Positions 54,419 through 63,417 are shown, counted from the stretch's first letter. The stretch: DNA of 64,000 bases from Paenibacillus silvae (GCF_014639235.1 NZ_BMFU01000003.1:713391-777390), one strand, 5' to 3'. Notes: generated by a model from the sequence alone, not told the origin. Program-made: numbers and translations.

Positions 54419-55468
54419 CAAATATTTCGATCAGTTCATATGGAGTGCGACCAGGGCAACAACCCAAGCACCCCATTGCACCATTTCAATCCAAGCACTC
54501 CATACAGAATGCGACATCTTGTATATCCTCCTATTTGGGGAGACCGACCAATTTCAATCCACGCACTCCATACGGAGTGCGACGGACGTAAAAGACTAGA
54601 AGAACATTTAGTTCGAGTATTTCAATCCACGCACTCCATACGGAGTGCGACAAGCCTATAGATAGTTGGACAGTTAAGGCAGCTGATATTTCAATCCACG
54701 CACTCCATACGGAGTGCGACGCGGATGTCTCCGAAGGACCTGCCGCAATCATGCGATTTCAATCCACGCACTCCATACGGAGTGCGACAACTCCTCGCCC
54801 ACTTTTACAACGCTGTTCTCGCGATTTCAATCCACGCACTCCATACGGAGTGCGACTCACGTTTGTAGGCGGAGGTTGGGCGTTCATTCGCATTTCAATC
54901 CACGCACTCCATACGGAGTGCGACTGCGTGGCCGGTTCGGAGATTGGCGCGTACACTTCATTTCAATCCACGCACTCCATACGGAGTGCGACCACCTCAC
55001 TTCTATCAGTATTATAACGACGCGAAATATTTCAATCCACGCACTCCATACGGAGTGCGACACCAGCCAATTTCAGCGATTGGTTGAACCAAAGAGATTT
55101 CAATCCACGCACTCCATACGGAGTGCGACGGCCGGACGCTGATAAATCTACTTGGACGTGATGGATTTCAATCCACGCACTCCATACGGAGTGCGACTAA
55201 GCGCGACAGTGTTAAAAGTGATAATCTCTGAATTTCAATCCACGCACTCCATACGGAGTGCGACAAAATGAAGCATTGGGTGCACAAATTGTGGGTGTAA
55301 TTTCAATCCACGCACTCCATACGGAGTGCGACGGAAGATATACAAGATGCCAAAATACACTTGTGGCATTTCAATCCACGCACTCCATACGGAGTGCGAC
55401 TGTTGTCCATGTTCTCCCTCCTCAAACTTATTTTTATTTCAATCCACGCACTCCATACGGAGTGCGAC
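54419..55468 (-). CRISPR. CRISPR array 3 (type I-C, 33-bp repeat)
   Basis: Fifteen repeats (starts 54483, 54551, 54619, 54688, 54756, 54824, 54892, 54960, 55029, 55097, 55165, 55232, 55300, 55368, 55436) plus a decayed copy ending at 54451. The repeat is identical to that of array 1 (stem CGCACTCC/GGAGTGCG, ATAC loop). Spacers are 34-36 bp. The left copies carry mutations, the right ones are perfect, so the leader is on the right and the crRNA strand is minus. No spacer is shared with array 1 or 2 by eye. Confidence 0.98.
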
Positions 55469-55659
55469 AGCGAAAAATAACGTATAAACATTTTCTCCAA
55501 CGAAAATGTCTCGTAATTCCGCAACTCCTTACCATGATCCCCCCTAATTTTATACAAAGCAATCAAATAATTCAACAAATTTGTTGCCAAAAGGGAACGA
55601 AAAGAGCAATTTTGGGTGCGAATCCCCCGGGAAAATCATGTGAGCTTGGGGTTCGCACC
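55469..55659 (-). promoter_or_regulatory. leader of CRISPR array 3
   Basis: AGCGAAAAATAACGTATAAAC, inverted repeat ACATTTTC/GAAAATGT (55488 and 55502), TTTATACAAAGCAATCAA, GTTGCCAAAAGG (55583), and box GGTGCGAA (55615) ... TTCGCACC (55652). Close copy of the array 2 leader. Confidence 0.8.
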
Positions 55660-55818
55660 ACGAGCAAGCTTGTGCTTCAGGAACCTAACGATTAACAGCG
55701 ACGCTATTTTTCCCATTTTGGGCATTCTCAGATTCTAACGATCACCATGTTGCTAGAATAAAAAGTGGACACCCATTAACGGACGGAAGGATAATAAGAG
55801 GAACGGAGGTGTGTCCAC

Positions 55819-56136
55819 ATGGGAGAACAACGGCAACGGTATAATGAAGAATTTAAGAAACAAACGGTCAAATTTATCCAAGAGCAGACGAAGACGCTTG
55901 GAGATCTAGCTGAAGAACTCAACATTCCAAAAAGTACGTTACACCAATGGATGGGCAAGTATCGTGAACTAAAACATGAGCCCGTAGCTAGTGTGGATCG
56001 AGTGAAAGAACTGGAAGCAGAGCTTAAAGAAATGCGCCGGTTGCTTCAAGAGAAAGAACATACCCTTGCAGATACACAAGAGGAACTGGCTATTGTAAAA
56101 AAAGCAGTGCACATCTTCAGCAAACCAAAGAGCTAA
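55819..56136 (+). CDS. IS3-family transposase OrfA
   Basis: A 105-residue DNA-binding subunit. Residues ~1-45 contain the helix-turn-helix (RYNEEFKKQTVKFIQEQT, LAEELNIPKSTLHQWMGKY); ~60-100 is a leucine-zipper-like coiled coil. GGAGGTG precedes the ATG. A7G at 56097-56104 is the expected -1 slippage site from which OrfAB would be made. Because orfB is truncated, no active transposase can result. Confidence 0.9.
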   Translation: MGEQRQRYNEEFKKQTVKFIQEQTKTLGDLAEELNIPKSTLHQWMGKYRELKHEPVASVDRVKELEAELKEMRRLLQEKEHTLADTQEELAIVKKAVHIFSKPKS

Positions 56137-56258
56137 GGTTTCAGTTTGTGGAAAACCATCGCTCCCTGTTTTCTTTGGAGAAGATGTGGGCTCTGTTACA
56201 CGTGTCACGGAGCGGATATTACAAGTGGCGGATGAATCGAACAAGCAAGCAGCCGTAA
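56104..56258 (+). pseudogene. remnant of IS3-family orfB
   Basis: In the -1 frame after the slippery site the sequence encodes LRFQFVENHRSLFSLEKM and VSRSGYYKWRMNRTSKQP, the start of a typical IS3-group OrfB, then TAA. The integrase (DDE) core is missing and the right IS end follows at once. Confidence 0.8.
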
Positions 56259-56359
56259 GTGTCTACTTTCTTGACATAGGTCCATGGTGATCGTTAGAAT
56301 GGAAAAGGTCATAAACTGACCCAATAAGCCCGCCTGTGATCGTTAGCGTTCATTCGAGA

Positions 56360-56923
56360 CTAGTTCATTGCATCAGCTATACTGCTCAAGCTGCTCCTAA
56401 CTTCTTCCACACTTCTATGAGCTCCAGCGATCTTAACCAGCTTCCATCTATTTTGCTGCTTTAAATAGTGTAAAGTCACCGCGCTGGGCAACAGGCACAC
56501 TCGTTCATCACCCATTTCGAACCACTCCAGCTCCATTCCCACATTTGCCGCAAAACGTTGAATACGTTCTACTGTCTCCAATGCAGCTAACTTAGAAGTA
56601 CCTGAACCTGAATCTGGCTCTGACTCTAAATCCATTTCTGTTGCTAATTCTACGCTGTTTCCCACTTCGGTCCAAACATCCATACTATCGAACAAGTAAC
56701 TCCCGTCTGTCTGAAATGTTAGATTTACCGTGTATCCATCGTAATCAAAGCTGACCACTTCCAGTTTCTCCTTTTCCACAATCCACACTTCATCCGCCTG
56801 CGCTTTGGCCTGCTCCAGTGTGATCTGAGCATCTGCTGGTAAACATTGCGATAACTTCCCCTTTTGCACATACTCTTCCATAGAGATCGCGTCAATAAGT
56901 GACTTGGTTTGCTCGGTATTCAT
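56360..56923 (-). CDS. unknown protein, paralogue of 41949-42467
   Basis: A 187-residue acidic soluble protein. It aligns with the 172-residue paralogue on the other side of the CRISPR locus over nearly its full length (LTF, LEQAKAQADE, SFDYDGYTVNLTFQTDG, LLPSAVTLHYL, WKLVKIAGAHRSVEEVR) with an insert of about 15 acidic/serine residues near residue 95. Family not recognised. A PR1 copy lies 15 bases beyond its stop, as beside its paralogue. The gene 57076-58656 lies upstream on the same strand. Confidence 0.75.
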   Translation of the reverse strand: MNTEQTKSLIDAISMEEYVQKGKLSQCLPADAQITLEQAKAQADEVWIVEKEKLEVVSFDYDGYTVNLTFQTDGSYLFDSMDVWTEVGNSVELATEMDLESEPDSGSGTSKLAALETVERIQRFAANVGMELEWFEMGDERVCLLPSAVTLHYLKQQNRWKLVKIAGAHRSVEEVRSSLSSIADAMN

Positions 56924-57075
56924 CGTTTGTTCGTCAGCCCCTTTCTGAGTCTGTCTATCTTTATCTATCTTTGCTCCTCATTAGCTTGTTCCACTCTTCT
57001 ACAGAGATGAACAGATAAAGACGCTCGGTCAGGTGCAATATCCTGTCTGGGCGTCTTATTTTATAGTGTAGTCTT

Positions 57076-58656
57076 TTATTTCAAGTATCCTTTGGATTTC
57101 CAATATCGCTTCGCAAAGGACTCAACAGCATAGGGTATTTCCCCATTCAGCAAATCCTGATTCGCTTGCATCAGCTCTTTGCTTCCGCGTTCCAGCAATT
57201 GAACGGCAAATAGTAATTGGGGACCGCCTACATAATGAAGTTCAAGCAACAATGGCTCTTCCTCATCCTCTTTCTCCTGAGCCGAGTATTCAATTAACAC
57301 AATTTCCGTGCCGTCCGCATGCTGGTGTAGCGTATAGAAGTATTTCTCGACCTTCGTCTCCCCTTGTGTACCCGTATACTCTCTACCAATACGCAGCATA
57401 GCTGGCTGAGGAACATCATTAAACATTTGACCTGCTTGTCGAAATGCAAAGTAGAAGTCTTCAATCCACAACCCATGCCGGTCATCATCATAATAATCGT
57501 CATAAGGCTCCACGATAGGCAACGCTAATAAATCACGAATACGTTGCGGCGAAATTAAGGTGCGGGCATACTGGTAATTCGATACGGACTGCAGCAAGGT
57601 ATCCCATCCACGGTTGCTTAATTGCTGAATATCCGAAGGTGAGTCTTCCGTAAATACGCTCCATTCGGAGTTCTCACTGTTCACATAACGATATGCGCCT
57701 GAGATCATCCAGACAGGAGTGCCCCCTTGCTCGGCAAGTTCATTAGGAAAGCCTGAAGCTTGGTCTGCTGGCTCTATTTTGAGCAACAATGCACAATCAT
57801 GGTCGTCTTGGAAATACAGACTCCGGAAATATCCCTCCGTATGCTCATCCCCGTAGACAGAACCTCGGCAAAACTGTCCATCCACCCAAAACTCATAGCT
57901 GTTCAGCAACTCACCCTCCTCTCTTACAGGTAATAATGAAGGGTGAGTAAGAAGCTCAATGTTCGCAGCTGTGAACTGATGATCTTCGAACCAATCCGGT
58001 ACATCTGGCGCTAGTTCTGCGGCATAAATATACTCTCGTTTAATGATAGGCTGTCCCTGCTGCAGTCTCTTTATCATCTCTTCTCGCCATGGAAACGGCT
58101 CTTCTGTATCTTCGTCAATTACACACTCAGGAACAAATAACTCCAGCATGTCAAAGCCTTGCCATGGTCCGAGATCCTCCCACTCTTCAAGCTGACGCTT
58201 CACTTTCCGCTGTCCTTGAACCTGAATTCCATATTGCCCTGTACTTACTAGCAGCCCACCTTCTACGTTGCCTCTCACCGTCAATTCTCCATGGTTGTAA
58301 TCTCCCCAGAACATATCCTCCACATAAAGATTACCTGTAATATATATCTCCTGCCCTCCCACGAGCATATAAGGCGTTGTAAGATCACCAAGCACAACCA
58401 GATTAGAAGCGGCCGCGTCGGATCCTGTGTTTCCAATATAACGATCAACGATCAGATGTCCCTCCACCATAATTAAAAAAGGCCCCTCATCCAGCAACAG
58501 CTCACTGATATGAAGATCACCTGAATGTAGCCATACTTCCTCGGCATCAAATTCACCATCATGTGCTTCATTCTGTGTATACATCCAGCTTTCGTGAGGC
58601 AACCTCGTTTTGATATCGGCAAAAGTAACCTTTTGACCTATGTGATGTATGGACAT
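57076..58656 (-). CDS. unknown 526-residue protein with beta-solenoid-like N-terminal part
   Basis: Cytoplasmic by appearance (no signal or helix). Residues ~45-150 show short repeated beta-strand units with V/L/I and G/N turns (LVVLGDLTTPYMLVGG, IYITGNLYVEDMFWG, GELTVRGNVEGGLLVSTG), like bactofilin or other right-handed beta-helices. The remaining ~370 residues are acidic, aromatic-rich and unassigned. GAGGAG precedes the ATG at 58656. It lies between the CRISPR-flanking paralogue and the orphan CRISPR leader. Function unknown. Confidence 0.7.
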   Translation of the reverse strand: MSIHHIGQKVTFADIKTRLPHESWMYTQNEAHDGEFDAEEVWLHSGDLHISELLLDEGPFLIMVEGHLIVDRYIGNTGSDAAASNLVVLGDLTTPYMLVGGQEIYITGNLYVEDMFWGDYNHGELTVRGNVEGGLLVSTGQYGIQVQGQRKVKRQLEEWEDLGPWQGFDMLELFVPECVIDEDTEEPFPWREEMIKRLQQGQPIIKREYIYAAELAPDVPDWFEDHQFTAANIELLTHPSLLPVREEGELLNSYEFWVDGQFCRGSVYGDEHTEGYFRSLYFQDDHDCALLLKIEPADQASGFPNELAEQGGTPVWMISGAYRYVNSENSEWSVFTEDSPSDIQQLSNRGWDTLLQSVSNYQYARTLISPQRIRDLLALPIVEPYDDYYDDDRHGLWIEDFYFAFRQAGQMFNDVPQPAMLRIGREYTGTQGETKVEKYFYTLHQHADGTEIVLIEYSAQEKEDEEEPLLLELHYVGGPQLLFAVQLLERGSKELMQANQDLLNGEIPYAVESFAKRYWKSKGYLK

Positions 58657-58780
58657 GTCCTGACACTCCTCATCGGTAGATATATGGATAACATCTTCAA
58701 AACTTCTAATCTCAGAGTGAGTAGCCGATTGCTCATATTGATCTCTCGATTACTCATTTTGATACCGACTAGCCTCTATG

Positions 58781-58813
58781 ATTTCAATTCACACACTCCA
58801 TACGGAGTGCGAC
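58781..58813 (-). CRISPR. single CRISPR repeat with intact leader (orphan locus 4)
   Basis: One 33-bp repeat, differing from the array 1/3 repeat at two positions (ATTCACACACTCC for ATCCACGCACTCC). It is directly followed by AGCGAAAAAAACG and a full leader. No second repeat lies to its left within 150 bases. Confidence 0.85.
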
Positions 58814-59008
58814 AGCGAAAAAAACGCATATAGTGCGTTCGTACACGTCACAAAACTACGTTATTTCACTACTATTCTATGTGTTCCCGCCAACCAATTC
58901 AATCTTTTTCCAGCCCAATGTTGCCAAAAGGCATCAGAACACTCTATTTTCACTACTTTCAAGGTGCGAATCTCCCGGGGGGTTTCATGTGAGCTTCACA
59001 TTCGCACC
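58814..59008 (-). promoter_or_regulatory. leader of the orphan CRISPR repeat
   Basis: AGCGAAAAAAACG at the junction, GTTGCCAAAAGGC (58920), and box GGTGCGAA (58963) ... TTCGCACC (59001) around TCTCCCGGGG..TCATGTGAGCTT. Confidence 0.75.
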
Positions 59009-59377
59009 CTATAAATCACTTTCTGCCCTCTGCTTAATCTTCCTACGTTTCAATATCCTTCTCTCTTCTACTATCCTTTTAAGTCTCCCCCTTTCTCTAC
59101 TCTCCCATCTACCCACACCATCACAACGTTCACTCTCCAAACTATGACATAGATCACATCCAACCTCATACACAAGTGCTACATTAAATAACGACCGAAT
59201 GACCAAAATAGTAAAATGGTCAATCACAAAGTTAGGTTTATCTTTTATCAAAACCTGTCACTATTGCTTCAACTGGCTTCAACTTTTCAAAATTTTTCAC
59301 CTGCTTCACAGTGCTTCGCACGTGTTTCACCCGCCTCACCCATTAAACATATCTCACATCAAGGAGGTGCATATGCC

Positions 59378-59989
59378 GTGAAAACGATAGATCGAAGGCA
59401 ACAGGTAATGGACTCTGCCGAGAAATCCTTTGCCCTGTTTGGCTACAAGGCCACAACGATGGAGCAAGTTGCGAGACTGGCCAATGTGGGCAAAGGAACG
59501 ATCTATACCTTTTTCGAGAATAAAGAAGAATTGTTCGATGAGATCCTGCGCTCGATTATTGCCGATATGAAACAGATCACGGAACAGACGGTGAATGAGG
59601 AAAACTCTTTTTTGGATAACGTACATCAGAGTATGGACTCTTTGCTGGAATATCGGGAGGAGCATGAGCTGCTGATCAAGCTGTTCCAGGAGGTCAATGA
59701 GTTCGGAACGCCGCAAGCGAAGGAGGGTCTGCAAAAGGTAGAGAAAGCCATCCTCGAATACCTCGAGCGTCAGGTCAGTCGTGCCATGGAATTACAGCAG
59801 ATTCGCACGGATGATCCCAAGCTGGTTTCGTTTGTGCTAATGAAGCTGTACGTCAGCCTGACATCCGATTGGAACAAAGCGCATCCTACGCTGCACAAGG
59901 ATCAGATCAAAGCATTTGTAGGCCTCTTTCTCAAAAATGGATTGTCCCCACTTAGAGAAACGCCCACAAACGCACACATACCATACTAG
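59378..59989 (+). CDS. TetR-family transcriptional regulator
   Basis: A 203-residue repressor. The N-terminal helix-turn-helix reads AEKSFALFGYKATTMEQVARLANVGKGTIYTFFENKEELF; the helical ligand domain follows. The start is GTG at 59378, supported by AAGGAGG 10 bases upstream; a longer frame from 59216 contains non-conserved sequence. It lies 42 bases before the YhgE/Pip gene and most likely controls it. Confidence 0.9.
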   Translation: MKTIDRRQQVMDSAEKSFALFGYKATTMEQVARLANVGKGTIYTFFENKEELFDEILRSIIADMKQITEQTVNEENSFLDNVHQSMDSLLEYREEHELLIKLFQEVNEFGTPQAKEGLQKVEKAILEYLERQVSRAMELQQIRTDDPKLVSFVLMKLYVSLTSDWNKAHPTLHKDQIKAFVGLFLKNGLSPLRETPTNAHIPY

Positions 59990-60031
59990 AGATAGAAACA
60001 AGGGATTAGCGTTAGATAGGGAGAGAACATC

Positions 60032-62218
60032 ATGAAATCATTGCGTGTATTTGGGCAGGATTTGAAGTCCGCCTTCAAGAAACCAAAAGTGTTTATTCCA
60101 ATTCTCGTTGTACTGTTCATTCCAGTGTTATATAGCGGGCTGTTCCTGAACGCCTTCTGGGACCCGTATGGCAAAATGAATGAATTACCTGTAGCCGTGG
60201 TGAACACGGACCAGGGTGCAGTTTACAATGATAAATCGCTTGAGGTCGGTCAGAATCTGGTCGATGAGCTGAAAAAAAGTGATGATTTCAACTGGCAGTT
60301 CGTCACTCGCGAACAGGCAGAACAAGGCATGAAAGACAACAAGTATTACATGACCATTGTCATTCCGGAGGACTTTTCCGAGAAAGCAACCACGCTGATG
60401 GATGAGCATCCAGAGCCCGCAGAGCTGATCTACGAGCCCAACGAAGGCTACAACTTCCTTGCAGGTCAGATCGGCGGTACGGCGGTCAAGCAGATTCGCA
60501 CCAAAGTCTCTGCCAAAGTCACTGAATCGTATACCGAGTCCCTGCTGGATAAGGTCGGAGATGTGTCGGACGGTTTAGCTACTGCCGGAGAGGGAGCGGA
60601 TAAAATCCACGATGGAGCAAGCAAACTGAATGAAGGGGCGGCTACGTTAAAAGAAAACCTCGCGAAACTGGCGGACGGTGCAGGCAAGCTGCAAAACGGC
60701 ACAGTTTCGTTAAAAGAAGGCACAGCCTCCCTTGCCAAAGGCACAGGTGATCTTCACACGGGCGCGAGCACACTATCCAGTGGACTCGCTCAATTAGCTG
60801 CTGCCGGCACCAAGCTCGGTGACGGTGCAGCTCAGGCAGCAGCCGGCGGCAAGCAGCTGCATGCCGGCGTGCAAGCGGCGCAGGAGGGCGCGTCCAAGCT
60901 GGACGCCGGAATCGCCGCTACCGAGCAAGGCAGCGCGAAGCTGACTGCCGGGCTGCAAACCTCTGTTGAGGGCAGCGCCAAAGTCAGCGAAGGCGCCAAA
61001 GCGGTCGCTCAAGGTTTGGCACAGTTAGCCAAATCCAGCCCTGAGCTCGCGGCCAGCCCGGCTGTTCAGCAGCTGCTCGCAGCCAGTCAGGCTGTAGCTG
61101 CTGGTAGTGAGCAGGTCTATCAAGGCGGACAGCAGCTCGTTGCCGGAAGCCAGCAGCTTCAAGCTGCACAGCAGCAGCTGCACCAAGGCAGCAGTCAGCT
61201 AGTGCAAGGTGAGCAGCAGCTGGTGCAGGGCGCTGCTCAGTTGTCTGGCGGGCAAGAACAGCTGGCCGCTGGACTGGAGCAATTCAACGCCAAATTAAAT
61301 GAAGCGGCGGCGGGTGGTGCCAAGCTGGCAGCAGGTTCAGAGCAGCTGAATGCTGGTGCGGGTAAGCTTTTGCAAGGTGTCGGCACACTGGAAGCTGGAG
61401 TCTCCACTCTGACGGACGGTTCTCAGAAGCTTGCAGACGGTGCGGGTGAATTGAAAGAGGGCACGGTCAAACTAACCGACGGCTCCGGGGAGCTCGCCAC
61501 CAAATTAAACGATGCAGCCGAGCAAACCAGCAGTTTGCATAAAACAGATGAACTCGTCCAGATGTATGCTGAACCTGTGAAAGTCGATGAACACAAACTG
61601 AATCAGGTTCCGAATTACGGCACAGGCTTCTCGCCTTATTTCCTGTCTCTTGGTCTGTTTGTTGGTGCGCTGATTGCTACACTCGTTGTACCGACACGGG
61701 GAAGTAGTGTGAGCGACGCTACAGGCTGGAATCGATTTGTGAGCAAAACGCTTGCCTTCACGATCATGAGCGGTGTTCAATCACTTCTGGCTTCTGGTCT
61801 CGTATTATATGGGCTGGGTCTGAAGGTACAGAGTATACCGTTATTCCTTTTATTCAGCTTTGTAACAAGTCTGACCTTCATGTACATCATTCAGGCACTC
61901 GTTACCTGGCTGGAAAATCCGGGGCGTTTCATCGCGATTCTCATGCTGATCTTTCAGCTCACTACAAGTGCGGGCACGTTCCCGCTGGAGCTGATTCCGA
62001 ACTGGCTGAAAGTATTTAATCCATGGCTGCCAATGACTTACTCGGTAACCGGATATAAAGCTGTTATTTCAAGTGGAGAGTTTGGCGTCGCCTGGGATCA
62101 GATTGGAATCTTGTGCCTCTTTGCCATCCTCGGTCTGGCCGGTACGTTATCGTATTTCCTGAAGCATCGGACTGCCGAGGACAACAGTGTTAGCAGTGAA
62201 GCCGTACTGCAGGCTTAG
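60032..62218 (+). CDS. YhgE/Pip-family membrane protein
   Basis: A 728-residue ABC-2-like membrane protein. Helix 1 lies at ~20-38 before the N-terminal YhgE domain (LPVAVVNTDQGAVYNDK, MTIVIPEDFSEKA). Residues ~180-500 are a long Ala/Gly/Gln-rich repeat region of about 11-residue GA.KL..G...L units, predicted to be a coiled-coil stalk outside the cell. The C-terminal ~210 residues carry five or six helices. Relatives include the phage infection protein Pip and transport/export proteins. GGGAG precedes the ATG. The repeat section is GC-richer than its surroundings. Confidence 0.92.
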   Translation: MKSLRVFGQDLKSAFKKPKVFIPILVVLFIPVLYSGLFLNAFWDPYGKMNELPVAVVNTDQGAVYNDKSLEVGQNLVDELKKSDDFNWQFVTREQAEQGMKDNKYYMTIVIPEDFSEKATTLMDEHPEPAELIYEPNEGYNFLAGQIGGTAVKQIRTKVSAKVTESYTESLLDKVGDVSDGLATAGEGADKIHDGASKLNEGAATLKENLAKLADGAGKLQNGTVSLKEGTASLAKGTGDLHTGASTLSSGLAQLAAAGTKLGDGAAQAAAGGKQLHAGVQAAQEGASKLDAGIAATEQGSAKLTAGLQTSVEGSAKVSEGAKAVAQGLAQLAKSSPELAASPAVQQLLAASQAVAAGSEQVYQGGQQLVAGSQQLQAAQQQLHQGSSQLVQGEQQLVQGAAQLSGGQEQLAAGLEQFNAKLNEAAAGGAKLAAGSEQLNAGAGKLLQGVGTLEAGVSTLTDGSQKLADGAGELKEGTVKLTDGSGELATKLNDAAEQTSSLHKTDELVQMYAEPVKVDEHKLNQVPNYGTGFSPYFLSLGLFVGALIATLVVPTRGSSVSDATGWNRFVSKTLAFTIMSGVQSLLASGLVLYGLGLKVQSIPLFLLFSFVTSLTFMYIIQALVTWLENPGRFIAILMLIFQLTTSAGTFPLELIPNWLKVFNPWLPMTYSVTGYKAVISSGEFGVAWDQIGILCLFAILGLAGTLSYFLKHRTAEDNSVSSEAVLQA

Positions 62219-62261
62219 ATTCATTTTTTGATATATGCAAGAATGCCAGTCTCCACATAAG

Positions 62262-62302
62262 GCGGATAATAGCGATTGGAAGGTTATTCTGTCATCGGAA
62301 CG
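62262..62302. repeat. fragment of the MITE-like repeat (family 3)
   Basis: GGATAATAGCGATTGGAAGG, then TTATTCTGTCATCGGA matches 17081-17117 of the full element with two or three changes. Terminal repeats are absent. Confidence 0.65.
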
Positions 62303-62305
62303 TAA

Positions 62306-62372
62306 TAAAAAGGCATATCCCTCGTCCTGACCTGCTGTGTATAGCAAGTGTGACGTGAAGGATATGCCTTTT
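62306..62372. terminator. terminator hairpin after the YhgE/Pip gene
   Basis: AAAAAGGCATATCC and GGATATGCCTTTT form a 13-bp stem with A and T tails, usable by genes on both strands. Confidence 0.75.
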
Positions 62373-62535
62373 ACTGATGATCGGCTTTGGGATCTCTAAC
62401 GCTAGCTCTAGTAACAATCCTTTGCTTCGGATACAGCTTTCTTTCTAGAAGCTTTTAGGCTAATCCGCCCTCTACTGGACTTGCTTTCTAATTAGATTGT
62501 GCTAACCCGTCGTCATGCTCTCAATACCTGAATAC

Positions 62536-62871
62536 CTAGTATGTAGAATAGCTCGCAAAAAGGAACACGGCCAATAAAATCACAATAATAATCGCATAGA
62601 ACGCTGTACCGATAATACCACATACAAGTCCTGCAACGGCTAATCCTTTCCCCTGCTCCATGCGCATGCGAATTTCCTTGAAGGATATGGATGCAAAAAT
62701 AATAGCCACAATCCCGATTAGAAATCCAATGTATGGAATCGTAATTGACAAGATGCCCAAAACCAGCGACACAATCGACTTCGAGTTTGTTTTTGGCGGT
62801 GGTGCATAAGGTGTTGGCGCAAAGCTGTCATCGTAGTAACGATCAGCACTTTTGTAATTTTGTTGATTCAA
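62536..62871 (-). CDS. DUF4190-domain membrane protein
   Basis: A 111-residue protein with a hydrophilic Tyr/Pro/Ser-rich start (1-32) and two helices, at ~35-62 (VSLVLGILSITIPYIGFLIGIVAIIF) and ~77-105, joined by the loop RMRMEQGKGLAVAGLVCG typical of DUF4190. Function unknown; commonly single-gene units in Firmicutes. The promoter lies in 62872-62986. Confidence 0.85.
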   Translation of the reverse strand: MNQQNYKSADRYYDDSFAPTPYAPPPKTNSKSIVSLVLGILSITIPYIGFLIGIVAIIFASISFKEIRMRMEQGKGLAVAGLVCGIIGTAFYAIIIVILLAVFLFASYSTY

Positions 62872-62986
62872 GGTAAATCCTCCCTATATTATTGTATTCT
62901 CACATTATAAACGATAAGCGGGAATATACCTTTCCATTTAATGGTTTTTATCAAAAAAAATATGATGCATCGAATGCTGCTATAAC

Positions 62987-63108
62987 CAGGGCGTGTCTTG
63001 AATACCACTGAAGCGCATTTCGAAACGTCTTTTCTCACGCTGCTGCGTCTCTTTCCATTAACGTGCTCCGACATAACTTCGGGGAACTTCCTGGCTTGGA
63101 ACGGAAGG
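62987..63108 (-). repeat. dispersed repeat family 2, copy 2
   Basis: On the minus strand it reads from CCGTTCCAAGCCAGGAAG to TATTCAAGACACGCCCTG and aligns with 9509-9669. Confidence 0.6.
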
Positions 63109-63417
63109 CATGCCATATATAGCAAAGACTTCGCCTAAATTGGCTTCATTCAGCATCCCCAAACACACCCTAAAAGTGCTTACTTCCACTGTTGACATTG
63201 CTGAACTTCATCCATGAGTGCCGTAAAATGAACCGCTCTCCTCAGCTAGCTGCCCAGGTGCAACACAAACTGAACTTTTGGCAAAAAACTGGACGCCATA
63301 CACAGAAGTTGAATCATGTCACAAAATTAGACGCTACGCTACTAATTGATCCATAAATTTCGTCATAGCTAGTCAGTTTAAGCAGCTCATATGAGTACTG
63401 AAAGTTGTAACGATTCC

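Larger units (their letters stand above)
55748..56284 (+). mobile_element. IS3-family insertion sequence, internally deleted
   Basis: Ends TGTTGCTAGAATAAAAAGTG.. and (complement of right end) TGGACCTATGTCAAGAAAGT.. are imperfect inverted repeats of about 26 bp sharing the TG...CA termini, CTA, AAAG and GACAC. It carries orfA and only the first ~45 codons of orfB. CCATG occurs at both junctions and may be a target duplication, so ends are uncertain by 2-3 bases. It is inserted in PR1 copy C. Confidence 0.75.
55686..56345. repeat. dispersed palindromic repeat PR1, copy C, split by an IS
   Basis: Forward half-sites at 55686 (TAACGATTAAC..GACGCTATTTTT) and 55735 (TAACGATCACCATG, cut by the IS) face inverted half-sites CATGGTGATCGTTA (to 56294) and one ending at 56345. 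Removing the insertion restores the 2+2 layout of the other copies. Confidence 0.75.

Noticed and set aside
55740..56290. Clear target-site duplication of the IS
   Set aside because: CCATG is present at both junctions, but the flanking PR1 arms are themselves inverted repeats ending in CATG, so a duplication cannot be separated from the palindrome.
59216..59377. N-terminal extension of the TetR gene
   Set aside because: AAGGAGG and GTG at 59378 define a normal TetR start; the extension is non-conserved in character.
62889..63125. 78-codon minus-strand frame
   Set aside because: It overlaps repeat family 2, has no ribosome site and its other copy is not open; kept only as a repeat.
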